This document shows, piece after piece, positions 12,240 through 21,234 of a stretch of DNA of 29,184 nt. The position numbers and the translations under genes are program-made. Below the pieces are notes generated by a model. The model was not told the origin of the DNA. It worked only from the letters and a program-made list of their open reading frames with translations, and did no database searches. Every line of letters starts with the position of its first letter. The stretch's first letter is position 1. Source of the DNA: Folioceros fuciformis (Eukaryota > Anthocerotophyta > Anthocerotopsida > Anthocerotales); the NCBI GenBank assembly GCA_049999805.1, contig JBNGIO010006328.1, positions 1 through 29,184 of the forward strand, read 5' to 3'.

Positions 12240-13180
12240 TGTAGGGGCTTACAATCCTAGAAAATGTTAAGGTCATACTACTTAAAGCATGTATTAGGGC
12301 ACATCAAATACTACTTATGTACCACAATTATCAACAGACCCTAGAAAGAGGGCTTTTATGTAGCTACCTTACAACTCTCACTTTCTTCTCTTCTCTTCTC
12401 TTAGCTTATCTAATATTCACAAACAAGCACCACCTATTGTGGTCATTTGTGTCTTGAAAGGTCATGTACTATTCACAAACAAGCACTTTACAGGGCAGTT
12501 GCAATATAAGCTTCTATAGTACATATAACATCACACATTCATCTAATAAAGCATTTCCCGTAATCAAAAGTCATGTAGAAGACATAGAAAGCAAGCACAA
12601 GTACAATGCAATTGCAATGTAAGCTTCTAATACTATATTACATGTAACCTCACACATTAATCTAATGATACATTTTAAGCAATCAAAAGTTAACTCCAAG
12701 ACTACAAGAGATATTTATTTATTTAATAAAAACAAGATGGAAAAACCCATCTACCCCTTGAAGAGAGATAAATCATGATTGAGATCCCTAAGGGCTAACT
12801 CTCTAAAACCTAATGACTACCAATAACACCTAAAGACTAGAAGACTTGGAAAGCCACAACTGCAAATCTTCTCCTTGTTGTAGCACTTGGAGAAATGCCA
12901 TCGGAATGGCAACATCCTACTTTAATGAAATTAATAATCAGACAACAACCATTCAACCATTGTCTATGATTATCACATATAAAGCAAGCTTATAAGTTTA
13001 AGATGCAAAAATCCTTGTTTGAGTTAGAACATGAGATTAACCATCTTATCAAAGCTAGTACATCTTGCAATAATCTCAACAAACTTATCTGAAGGAAAGA
13101 TAAATATCTTACTTCAAATGATTGTTTGCCTAGAACTCCATGTGTTGAAGATGCACTCTCTAACTTAGCAATAGTTAATA
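12240..13180. other. AT-rich spacer with a diverged 115-bp direct duplication
   Basis: No gene is seen. A segment near 12499-12572 (gcaatataagcttctatagt) is repeated in diverged form at 12612-12690 (gcaatgtaagcttctaatac), both followed by a tcacacattNatctaat stretch and an aatcaaaagt word. The phrase attcacaaacaagca also occurs twice (about 12415 and 12470). The minus ORF of 64 codons at 12990-13184 has no recognisable features. Confidence 0.6.
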
Positions 13181-13187
13181 GCATCTC

Positions 13188-13460
13188 AAGTCTAGACTCA
13201 TACTAGATAGAACACTAGGTCCCCTTAAATCAAGTCTAGACTCATACTAGATAGAACACTAGGTCCTCTTAGATCAAGTCTAGACTCATACTAGATAGAA
13301 CACTAGGTCCCCTTAAATCAAGTCTAGACTCATACTAGATAGAACACTAGGTCCCCTTAGATCAAGTCTAGACTCATACTAGATAGAACACTAGGTCCCC
13401 TTAAATCAAGTCTAGACTCATACTAGATAGAACACTAGGTCCCCTTAGATGAAGTCTTTG
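13188..13460. repeat. 44-bp tandem array, six copies plus remnant
   Basis: Units begin aagtctagactcatactaga at 13188, 13232, 13276, 13320, 13364 and 13408; a remnant aagtctttg starts at 13452. Copies are almost identical. The last bases alternate between cttaaatc (copies 1, 3, 5) and cttagatc or cttagatg (copies 2, 4, 6), so the array is really an 88-bp dimer repeated three times. No open frame spans it. Confidence 0.95.
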
Positions 13461-13513
13461 TCTTATAGAATTATAGTTATTTAAAATTCAGAATAACCAC
13501 ACCACCACATAAC

Positions 13514-13684
13514 ATGGCTGAATTCCCATCCACTGCTACCATCAACAACATCATTGACATTTTGAAGAACTATCTAGGCTATGTGAATGCGGTCCTGACC
13601 TCTTGGCTTGTCATTGATGGCACTTATGTCAAGCGTGTAATTGCAAAGTCAAATTCAACATCAGCAGTAGATGTAGCAGTCTAA
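13514..13684 (+). CDS. Small 56-codon ORF, function unknown
   Basis: ATG-initiated open frame between two tandem arrays. The predicted peptide starts MAEFPSTATINNIIDILKN and contains TSWLVIDGTYVKRV. Composition looks protein-like rather than random, but I recognise no family and see no splice signals that extend it. It may be a remnant of a transposon or host gene trapped in the repeat zone. Confidence 0.2.
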   Translation: MAEFPSTATINNIIDILKNYLGYVNAVLTSWLVIDGTYVKRVIAKSNSTSAVDVAV

Positions 13685-13710
13685 GATTCTAGATGAAGAC
13701 CAACAAGGAA

Positions 13711-13896
13711 GCACAAAATGTGATCTTATCTAAACTTATAGAACAAGTACTCACAATCATGGAATAGGAACTGCACAAAATGTGATCTTATCTAAACTCA
13801 TAGAACAAGTACTCACAATCATGGAATAGGAGCTGCACAAAATGTGATCTTATCTAAACTTGTAGAACAAGTACTCACAATCATAGAATAGGAGCT
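13711..13896. repeat. 62-bp tandem array, three copies
   Basis: Three direct units of 62 bp begin gcacaaaatgtgatcttatc at 13711, 13773 and 13835. They differ at only a few positions (aacttata, aactcata, aacttgta). The array is unrelated in sequence to the 44-bp array 250 bp upstream. Confidence 0.95.
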
Positions 13897-14045
13897 AGAG
13901 ATGCAGCCACAACGTGAACATATTTAAATGAATCCTCTAAGGGGTAGTGCATACAATGAGTGTGTGAAATGCAACATAGGCATTTTATCGGATGCATATA
14001 CCATTGGCTGAAAAACTAATCTATCTTGGAACACAGTCAGAAGTA

Positions 14046-14239
14046 GAGGGCAACACTTGCTCCATTAGCATCTTGTTGAGGGCAACAATTGCTCGATTAG
14101 CATCTTGCTGGACCACTTTGATCAAGGCTCAAGCAGCTATGTAAATGATAGTTTTACTACCTTCAAGTGGTTCTTCAAGGGAGCTCTTCCTAATGATAAG
14201 CTACCTGGCTATGGATTTATCTTCTTTTATCAAGAGTGA
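14046..14239 (+). pseudogene. 32-bp duplication and possible coding remnant
   Basis: A 32-bp direct duplication (gagggcaaca..ttgctc.attagcatctt) at 14046 and 14078 leads into a frame open from 14069 to a TGA at 14237-14239. The frame reads DHFDQGSSSYVNDSFTTFKW and later LPGYGFIFFYQE. It has protein-like composition rich in aromatic residues but no start codon. I do not recognise it; it may be the 3' end of a broken gene. Confidence 0.25.
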
Positions 14240-14268
14240 ACTGGGCATTGCAAGTCAACCCAAGGACT

Positions 14269-14487
14269 CCATAACCACCAGGCATTGGTCACCTTCCCCT
14301 CGGAGCCCAAACGCTTGAGAACCACCAGGCCNNNNNNNNNNTTGGTCACCTTCCCCTCGGAGCCCAAACGCTTGAGAACCACCAGGCCTTGGTCACCTTC
14401 CCCTCGGAGCCCAAACGCTTGAGAACCATCAGACCTTGGTCACCTTCCCCTCGGAGCCCAAACGCTTGAGAACCATCAGACCTTGGT
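14269..14487. repeat. 47-bp tandem array interrupted by a 10-N gap
   Basis: Units of 47 bp beginning ttggtcaccttcccctcgga start at 14285, 14342, 14389 and 14436, with a truncated unit at 14483. Removing the ten N at 14332-14341 restores exact 47-bp spacing between the first two. The gap therefore lies inside the array and probably marks a collapsed or unspanned stretch, so the real array may be much longer. The minus-strand ORF over it (87 codons) is only the repeat in translation. Confidence 0.95.
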
Positions 14488-15041
14488 CCAGCACAACGTG
14501 ATTTGAACAATGGGTTTGTCTCCTTCAAGGACATTGCTTCGTGACAATCCCCTGCTAATCCCGAATTTATGGTGTAGGTGTAGAGGAGAACATTATAGGT
14601 CCATCCCAAGCGCTCTTTTCCAGCACGGATGATTTGTCTTCAAGCAAAGAGAAGAGCTTAGAATGATTTCGTTTTGTTGTAGCTGTATGACAGATTTATG
14701 CAGCATTAACACTGAGCAAGCCTTTGTGGACGACTTACAGACCTCATCTTCAACGAAATTGAATGCATCGCAGCACCAAAATTGACCTTTATTTTTATTT
14801 ACACGCTCGTGAACAGGAACAGGCAAACCGCATCACAAGCCTGAGCACACGTGTGGACACGACGTCCGCTGCAGCAACAGGCTTGGAGGGAACGCCACAA
14901 AACATCACGATACCACATACTGGTGGAAATGAACAGGGCTTTCAACCGCACCAGCAGAGGAAGGTACAGACAACACATCAACAAGCCGAGTGGATCAAAG
15001 AGCTGAAGCCCGGCGACAAGGGCTTTGCAGACGGACGGCTT

Positions 15042-15768
15042 TCAGACGGTCTCGATCTTCCACAGCTGGTTGGGGCCCTTGTTCCACTTGTACAGAGTGA
15101 CGAGGGTGCCATCGCGCACGCCACCGTGCTCGTCATCGGCCTTCCAGGCGTCAAGGTTCTGGGACGTGTTTTTGGCGTTACGCACAGCTTTGTACCCACC
15201 GTCGATGTCGTCGCTCAGGCTCCAGAGCACGCTCTCGTCGAGCTCCTCGGGGTTATACTCCGTGAGACGGACCTGCTGCCCGTCAGATGTGGCGTGCTGC
15301 AGGGCCAGGCCCGTGGCCTTGCTCACCAGTGCGAAGGCGGGGTGCCCGGCGTCGTCCTGCACGCGATTGCCCCAAGACTCGTGGCGAATCCAAACCTGGC
15401 AAGACAAGCCGTCAGAATCCCGTTCCAAGAACTCCGAATTACACCATATCCGGCACGGACTCTACGTTGCCCGCAATACTGACCTGACTGTCGTCATATG
15501 ATTCTCCGGGCGCCAAGACGACCTGATTGTCGCGGACTGTGAGACTGAAGCCGGGGTTGGCCTGGCTGAAGACCTTCACGGCCTGCCGGGAGCGGCGTGT
15601 CTTGCGGCGGGCCTGGCTTTCCCCTGCCGCGGCTTCCCCCCCGTGAGCCTCCTCACGCTCCTCGTCGGAGGAGGAAGACGAGTGCCCGCCTCCCAGACCG
15701 AACAGGCCCCTGGAGCGCTGCTTCGGCTCCTGGTCCTCACCTTTCTCGCGGTGCAAGAACCCAGACAT
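15042..15768 (-). CDS. Euonymus-type lectin (EUL, ricin-B-like fold), 2 exons
   Basis: Carbohydrate-binding protein of the plant EUL family; members are nucleocytoplasmic and often stress-induced. Exons 15768-15484 and 15395-15042 join in phase 0 (intron of 88 nt) to give 212 aa. Residues 1-60 form a low-complexity tail with a Ser run and an acidic stretch (SSSSSDEEREE), then a basic patch RRKTRRSRQ that may act as a nuclear signal. The EUL domain follows from about residue 63: VKVFSQANPGFSLTVRDN, VVLAPGE, PAFALVSKATG, YNPEELDESVLW, HGGVRDGT and the final NQLWKIE. The family's conserved Trp and Asp-rich segments are intact. There is no signal peptide and no enzymatic chain. Exon 1 is GC-rich. 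The 239-codon ORF on the other strand is a shadow of this gene. Confidence 0.93.
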
Positions 15769-16357
15769 GGTGCAAATGCAGTGGCGAAGTCACAGATGGA
15801 TTGAGGAAGAGAATGCAGATGAGACAGTAGCGGAGAAGAGCAGAGGAATGAGATCGCTTGTAGAGAGGTGGCGGCCTTGGCTGGTTATAAAACCTCATGT
15901 CAGTACGAATTTGGGCGAGAGTGTGGCGGCATCCAAGTGGCGCTCGTCCACGCGGCGGCTTGACGCTGGCTAGCAGCCCAGCACGCCAATTGAGGGCTCC
16001 CTTGTGTCATAGCCGTTTCAGACTGTCTTACGGGGATATGTAAAATACTCTAGATGTGATATACGTGTAAAGCCCTTCTCGCGTGGAGTCTGTCAACTTT
16101 CACTATGCTCTGTCCACATTCATTGTGGATGCCTCGATGGACTGGGGATTGTCGTGGAAGAGATGGACCAACATCCCAGAAACATGGTACACGTGTCCAG
16201 CGACGTCGACGTTCTCTAGAGACTACGGGATGCGATGCTGATAGCTAGGCCCGAAGGTGAGGTCGGTGGCTACGTCTTGAACCATGATTTAGCTGATGAG
16301 CTTGAGGGCACCCTGTGAACACATCCTGGTGGAGTTAGGTCTATGTGAGAGGGTCGT
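15769..16357. other. Lectin promoter side and XRCC2 3' flank, no gene
   Basis: About 590 bp between the lectin start and the XRCC2 stop; both genes run on the minus strand. The lectin promoter should lie in its left part. A minus-strand ttttataacc at about 15883-15892 is a weak TATA candidate. No open frame with family features is seen. Confidence 0.4.
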
Positions 16358-18216
16358 TCAAGGAATCCTGGGGTTCGAGGTGAGATGAATTACGTCTTGG
16401 ACAACGAAGGCATCAGCTTGATCTGTCGGGGGTTTGTCCCATTCGGCGATGAATATGGGAGCCAATCCTGATTTGTAGTTGGGAACTTCTGAGGAAACCA
16501 GCGGTGCAAAAGTTGATCAGAGAAAGTCGAGGGAGCACAGTTGCGAGTCCCAACGTGAGTATCAATTCAGCACTTCGAGGAAGAGGAGCATGACGAGGGG
16601 CACAGATGGAAAGGGAACCACGAAAGACTGTCTTTGCTTTGCTGTAAAGCTTGCCTGGATAGTACGGCCCTTGCAGGATCAGTCGGTGAGTGACAAACTT
16701 CTGTCAATACAACGACTTTATATCAGTAGAAGCCTACTTGAGCTGTGGGTGACTCTCATGTCTGCACGACTGGAAAATTTCTGGTGAGTGAGAGGTCTTG
16801 GATGTGGCAGAAACTAGCACTCACCTGCCAAGCAGGTGGCATGTACTCCCGATGTGATGGCTTCCCCGTCTTCTTATGCCTCTGCACGATTGGTAGTTGC
16901 AGCCGTTCATACAAATCCCTGCCAGCATAAGTCCTGCACAGAAGAGGCCACCCGTGAGAGGCTCCCCAGATAACGTACGAAGAAACGTAGCACTGATCCC
17001 GTCTTCCTTCACTCACCCATCATCCTCATCATCATCAGGGACATCAGCTTTGATTCCCGAGCAGTCGCCAGTTCCGCTGAACAGAAGTATTTTGGAAGCA
17101 ACAACCAGCATCCGGTGAATATGGAGGAGTTGCCGCAGTTCACGTACCACAGCTTCAGAGACAACCTGGAGGCTCAATGTAGATCTGCCAAAAAACACAG
17201 AATGCCGTGCCGTTGACGAGTGAGCAACAGCTTAGAAAGGATGGCAGCTACACATCTCAGGCACTCAAGCAGATGTTGAACATGGTACGCAGGCGGGACA
17301 CAGGGGCACTGCATTCGAACTGGTTCAAAGCAAATTGTATCAAGAATGAACTAAGCTTTGGTTCAAAAACTCACCCACCAGTTTGGGCCATGGCAGATGA
17401 AGTGGGCTGACATGCTCGATCAAGCCAGAAATACGCGCCAATGCTGTCGACACAAGTCAGGGACGGTCAACACCAGGAGCATTTCTACCACAAAAGAGGT
17501 GTATCAACAACATCAGGGCCTTGCTCACACCTGTCAATCAAAAACAGGCGAACACCGTTCTGAAACTTGTCTGTAACACCTTTGAGCCGGGGACCAATGG
17601 TCTGCCACCCATGCCCATCACTTCAGTCCATCGTCGCCAGTCACCTTCCCAAGCCATCTCAACACCAACCCTCCCGCCCAGTCTCCCTAACCTTCAAAGC
17701 AGCGAGCAGCTCAATGCTGTCGTAGCACCTAACGTAGCAAAACCGCTGAAGAGAAGCAGCAAGCAGCTCCTCCTCACTCCAATCCTCCTCCCCATCCCCG
17801 TCCTCAGCTGCCCTGGTCTTCACCAGCCGTGAGCGAACCACTGCCAAAAACCTCAACCTGTCGAACCGGCAGTCTAGATCAAACCAGACCACCACACTCT
17901 CCGCCCCTCCACAACCCTTGGGCACCACACACTCGACAGCCATCTACACACAAAACCCACCTCAAAATCAGTGGTAACATCCCACTCCAACGCAATCCCC
18001 TCCCGTCACATCCCGCCCCACTCCACAACCCACCTGCAACAAAAGCTCAGTCTTAGCCGACCCCGACGGCCCAGCCACCTCCAACACGTCCCCCGCATGC
18101 AGCGACACCCGGTACAGCGGCAAGAAGGACCCGAGCACAGGCATCCTCCCCTTGGTCACCCGCAGCAGCATCTGCTTGGCAGTCTCATCGACCTTCACCC
18201 ACTCCCGCACATCCAT
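16358..18216 (-). CDS. XRCC2: DNA repair protein XRCC2 (RAD51 paralogue), 8 exons
   Basis: RAD51 paralogue of the BCDX2 complex, acting in the nucleus in homologous recombination and meiosis. Exons 5' to 3': 18216-18034, 17943-17692, 17565-17531, 17443-17375, 17184-17017, 16918-16825, 16700-16655, 16467-16358; total 957 nt, 318 aa, close to the plant family length. Evidence: Walker A GPSGSAKT at 49-56, the plant signature WFDLDCRFDRLRFL, RFCYVRCYDSIELL, Walker-B-like LFLIDSIGA, then LQVVSEAVVRELRQLL, REYMPPAWQ, KFVTHRLILQ and a C-terminal FIAEW...DAFVVQDV. The intron after exon 7 only works with a GC donor (CCAG then gcaagc). The 35-nt exon 3 and the last two exons are less certain than the rest. 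A second copy of exon 1 and its upstream DNA lies at 19924-20215. Confidence 0.9.
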
Positions 18217-18546
18217 CACGGCTCTTGTCTCCCACCTCCCTTCCTTCTCCGTCCCGCATCACCTCCAATTCCCACCAAAAACGCCGTCCAGAACATGCTC
18301 GGTACGAGAGGTCTGACTGAATCTATTGCAATCCGGAGTTCTAGCACAGCCCCCCACACCCCCCACACCCCCCCACACCCTCCCGGCCCACTCGTACCCC
18401 TAACTTAGCAACTGACCACATAACTATGATAACTATGATGCAAGAGACAAGACTGACACATCTAGCAAATGCAATGGCACCCTCGCAGCCCAAAGCAACA
18501 ACGATATTGGATAATACCTTTGATCATAAATTTTTGGATATTGGTA
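18217..18546. promoter_or_regulatory. XRCC2 upstream region (promoter/5' leader)
   Basis: DNA directly upstream of the XRCC2 ATG. The first 130 bp (to about 18345) recur upstream of the chimeric ORF at 20039-20215, so the duplicated copy took promoter-proximal sequence as well as exon 1. A C-rich run (ccccccacac) follows at 18348-18385. No TATA box is evident. Confidence 0.4.
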
Positions 18547-18605
18547 CAGTCCACCCTCCCTAAATGTTACCTGTAGGGCATTGGGTACCATTTAAGGAGG
18601 TCTAA
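18545..18605. repeat. Imperfect hairpin with TA-CAGT edge, possible transposon end
   Basis: The sequence ccctccctaaatgttacc (from about 18554) is followed 11 bases later by ggtaccatttaaggagg, an imperfect inverted complement. It is preceded by TA then CAGT at 18545-18550, the type of edge seen in pogo/Tigger elements (TA target site, CAGT terminus). It sits 170 bp beyond the 3' end of the transposase remnant. I could not find the partner end to the right. Confidence 0.35.
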
Positions 18606-18713
18606 CATATAGAGAAAATATTTAAAATATTTAAAATATATTATATATTATATATAAACATTATATATTTAATAATATATAAATTTAGAATAAAAAATGA
18701 AAAAAAATGAACT
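18606..18713. other. Very AT-rich tract
   Basis: Repeated tatatta and aatatt words (18610-18690) with almost no G or C, just beyond the transposase 3' end. Probably untranslated transposon DNA or spacer. Confidence 0.5.
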
Positions 18714-19923
18714 TCAAAATGGCTTAAAAAAACGGGTTATTTCTACTTGTATCAAAGAGGACCTAACTTGCTTTAAAACTTCTTTCTCGATTTGTTGCAA
18801 ATTCTTAATTGTAGACATCATATCATTTGGTTGTTGCTCCAAAAACATGCGTATCACCCCAAGTGCATCTTCTACTTGAGCACGACCTAAAATAGGCCTT
18901 TCTTCATAATATTCTTCAAAAGAATTTTCAACGTCGACAACTTCATTTTCGGGTGGAGGTTGAGTAGAAGCCCATATATCATCTGCATCCGGAGTAGAAA
19001 AGATAGCACATGCATTTGTCACCTCATAATCAACAAATTCTTCTGCAGACATAGTAGGGGTCAATCCTGTTGTGTCAAGTCCTAAATCCCTCAGCTGATA
19101 AAGAAGCATTTCTATTTCTGCGTAATCTCTATTGTAAAATCTTCACGTGTTGCTTGATTGTCTTGTTGTTGCTCATCATCACTGTTAGCATTCCATGTCT
19201 CAAAACTAAGTTGATTCAAGTCTATATCCGACACGCTACCACTTGCTCTCTCCTACCATAACCCCGAGTGTTTCCAACAATTTCTAATGATTTTCCCTTT
19301 AACATCGATACGCCAAGCTTTTTCCAACATAGTCACAACATGATATACATCAATAAGAGGAGAATTACTATTTTGAATCTCTTGGATTTGATGCTGAACA
19401 AGCCTTTTCCTGTAATTGGCCTTAAAAGACTGTATAATGCCTGCATCCATGGGTTGGTAGCGAGCCGTAACATTAAGAGGAAAAAATTCAACTCTTGTAA
19501 TTTGAAGCTTACTTTGTGTCTCAGCTGATAGTTTATGAATAGGAGCATTATGCAAAAGAAGCAAGACATTAATACGGCCCCTAACTCTCATGTTCGCATC
19601 AAAAAAGAGAATAAATTGCTCAAATAAAGCCACCGACATCCAAGCATTTGAGTTTGCTGACCAATGAATACCCCAATTCTCCACTCGTCCAATGTTGCGA
19701 CTAGTAAAAGCTCTAGGCCTAAAGAATTTGTTGATCACAAAGGGTGGTAATTTATAACTACCATCCATATTGGTTGTCAAAGCAACATTTAGCCTTTCCT
19801 TTCGAGTTTTCTTCCCACTCAGCCTCTTCGATGCCAATGTTTTGTTCGGTTCCAATCTGCAGAACAACCCTCTTTCATCCATGTTAAAAATATCATGAGG
19901 CTCGTATTCGCATGATACTTTAG
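18714..19923 (-). mobile_element. Tigger/pogo-type DNA transposon remnant, decayed transposase
   Basis: Minus-strand DDE transposase of the Tc1/mariner Tigger-pogo group (DDE_1 family, related to CENP-B/jerky). Recognisable segments: DIFNMDERGLF with the first catalytic Asp, TTNMDGSYKLPPFVI, WMSVALFEQFILFFD, YQPMDAGIIQSFKANYRK with the third Asp, and NCWKHSG. The second catalytic position reads LLLLHNAPIH where active members have Asp before NAP: a His from CAT in place of GAT. A TAG stop follows SGLW at 19253. Beyond it the frame continues as SGSVSDIDLNQL, shifts once near 19140, and ends with the acidic tail DLGLDTTGLTPTMSAEEF up to 18714. The N-terminal DNA-binding domains are missing and replaced by XRCC2 sequence. 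This copy cannot be autonomous. Confidence 0.85.
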
Positions 19924-20038
19924 GCGACACCCGGTACAGCGGCAAGAAGGACCTGAGCACGAGCATCCTCCCCTTGCTCACCCGCTGCAGCATCTGCTTG
20001 GCAGTCTCATCCACCTTCACCCACTCCCGTACCTCCAT
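19253..20038 (-). pseudogene. Chimeric ORF: XRCC2 N-terminus fused to Tigger DDE domain
   Basis: An uninterrupted frame from an ATG at 20038 (the exact equivalent of the XRCC2 start) to the TAG at 19253. Residues 1-38 follow XRCC2: EVREWVKVDETAKQ, KGRM, SFLPLYRVS. At TACCGGGTGTCGC the match to XRCC2 stops, and the next codons (PKVSCEYEPHDIF) enter the transposase DDE domain in the same frame. The XRCC2 Walker A lies beyond the breakpoint and is absent, so no ATPase could be made. The frame is open further upstream to 20101, but the XRCC2-like ATG is the natural start. It may be transcribed, since XRCC2 upstream DNA was copied too; that is inference. I call it a pseudogene because both halves are incomplete. 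Confidence 0.7.
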
Positions 20039-20215
20039 CACCGTTCTCGTCTCCCACGTCGCTTCCCTCCCGTCTCGTGGTTCCTCCAATTCCCAATACA
20101 AACGCCGTCCAAAACAAACGCCGTCTAAATCAAAGCCCGTCTAAACGCCAGTGGGCAGTAAGAGGTATCAGTCCGACCTCCATTCGCGACGAATCTATTT
20201 CAATCCGAAGTTTCG
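19924..20215. repeat. Partial duplicate of XRCC2 exon 1 and upstream DNA
   Basis: Direct copy of 18102-18345, in the same orientation, about 1.8 kb away. The coding part differs at only about one base in ten by eye. The upstream part is more diverged and carries an extra stretch of about 50 bp in which acgccgtc is repeated. The copy ends at gcgacacccgg on the left, at the junction with the transposase. On the right it fades at caatccgaagtt, after which sequence unrelated to XRCC2 begins. Confidence 0.85.
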
Positions 20216-20690
20216 TGGCCCGAGCTAGCGCGGGGCTAGCACACGCCTACACGAGCCCTGTACGCCAAGTGTGCAGACAGATGCCCGCCACGCTGGCACG
20301 GAGCTTGTGCCAGGCCGGTGCGAGCACGCGCTCACCCGCTTGGGGCGCGTGCCGGCTCTTTCGTGGGCCCGATCTGGGCACGGACACTTGTCCTTGTCGC
20401 CACGGGGGCCCACAGTTTATCCGCACTCAGCTTCTCGGTACTGGTTTTAACAAGACCCAAAAATATGCGACTCTTTCACAAACCGAAAACGAGCCCCTTG
20501 ATTCTAATTACATCCGATCAAACTCTATAGTATGTATGATATGTGAAATTTGTGTCTGCTCCTATTAGACCTTACTATCATTTCTTCACGATTCACGACG
20601 CAGTGGCTAAGCTTGTCGTAATCTCATGTTGTGGGAGAGATCTCATAGTTGAACGTTTCCTTTTCTGCTGATAAGCTGGAGCATTAAGCC
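20216..20690. other. GC-rich then mixed spacer, no gene
   Basis: 20216-20450 is GC-rich with palindromic words (gctagcgcggggctagc) and may be the end of another repeat family. 20450-20690 is ordinary spacer. The ORFs here (for example 20077-20568 plus) run antisense across the XRCC2 copy and lack family features. Confidence 0.4.
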
Positions 20691-21084
20691 GGACTGCAGT
20701 CCTGTCCTCCACCCCAAGCAGAGAGGAAGCTCTGCGTAAGCCGGAGGGTGGATCCCTGTGCCCCTGGCGGATACAAGGGAGTGTAAATCGTTGAAGGAGG
20801 CGGGAATAACTGACGCAATAAACAGGACAACGTCACGTTAGCAGAGGCCGGGCCAGAGGAACGAGCCTGCCCGAGAAGGGAGCGGGCCACGGGAGTTCCG
20901 AGTGGATACGTACCTATAAGAGGGTGAGTGCAAACAGGAAGCCGCCACGAAGAAGCCCTTTGGGCGGGGGGCCTCATAAATCGGTGCTCTTTCCGGGATC
21001 TATTCGCGTTGCAAGAATGTGGCTGCTTGCAGCGCAGCGTGCGGATGCGCGGCTGCTGTAAGGTGTGCCACGCCCTGGCCCCGG

Positions 21085-21112
21085 CGTGGTGTGGTGTGGT
21101 GTGGTGTGCTGT
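21085..21112. repeat. Short (GTGTG)n simple repeat in mitoferrin upstream DNA
   Basis: A five-base unit (gtggt) is repeated about five times, 120 bp upstream of the mitoferrin start codon, probably in its 5' leader or promoter. Confidence 0.7.
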
Positions 21113-21234
21113 GCAGAGAGATTTGCATGCGGGAGGAAGCGGGTGCGCAATGGCTGGCCGGGACGGCGGCCAATTCGGAGCATGCACCAATTCTGACCGG
21201 GACCTGTGTGGGTGGTGGCGCAGGAAGGAGAAAC

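Noticed and set aside
11404-12270. ORFs made of repeated SSPLVML-type or TSQEGK-type peptides
   Set aside because: They translate the 21-bp and 35-45 bp minisatellites in different frames on both strands, as expected from a repeat without stop codons.
13188-14487. CRISPR array
   Set aside because: Units are contiguous tandem repeats without unique spacers, and the genome is a plant's.
14763-15482. 239-codon plus-strand ORF
   Set aside because: It is antisense to the EUL lectin exons, which have clear family conservation and a matching intron; the ORF has no recognisable domain.
15042-15768. Ricin-type toxin
   Set aside because: Only the EUL sugar-binding domain is present; there is no ribosome-inactivating chain and no signal peptide.
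17971-18408. 145-codon plus-strand ORF
   Set aside because: Antisense to XRCC2 exon 1 and the C-rich upstream tract; His/Pro-rich by composition only.
19253-20101. Second functional XRCC2 gene
   Set aside because: The copy ends after about 38 codons, before Walker A, and continues into transposase sequence.
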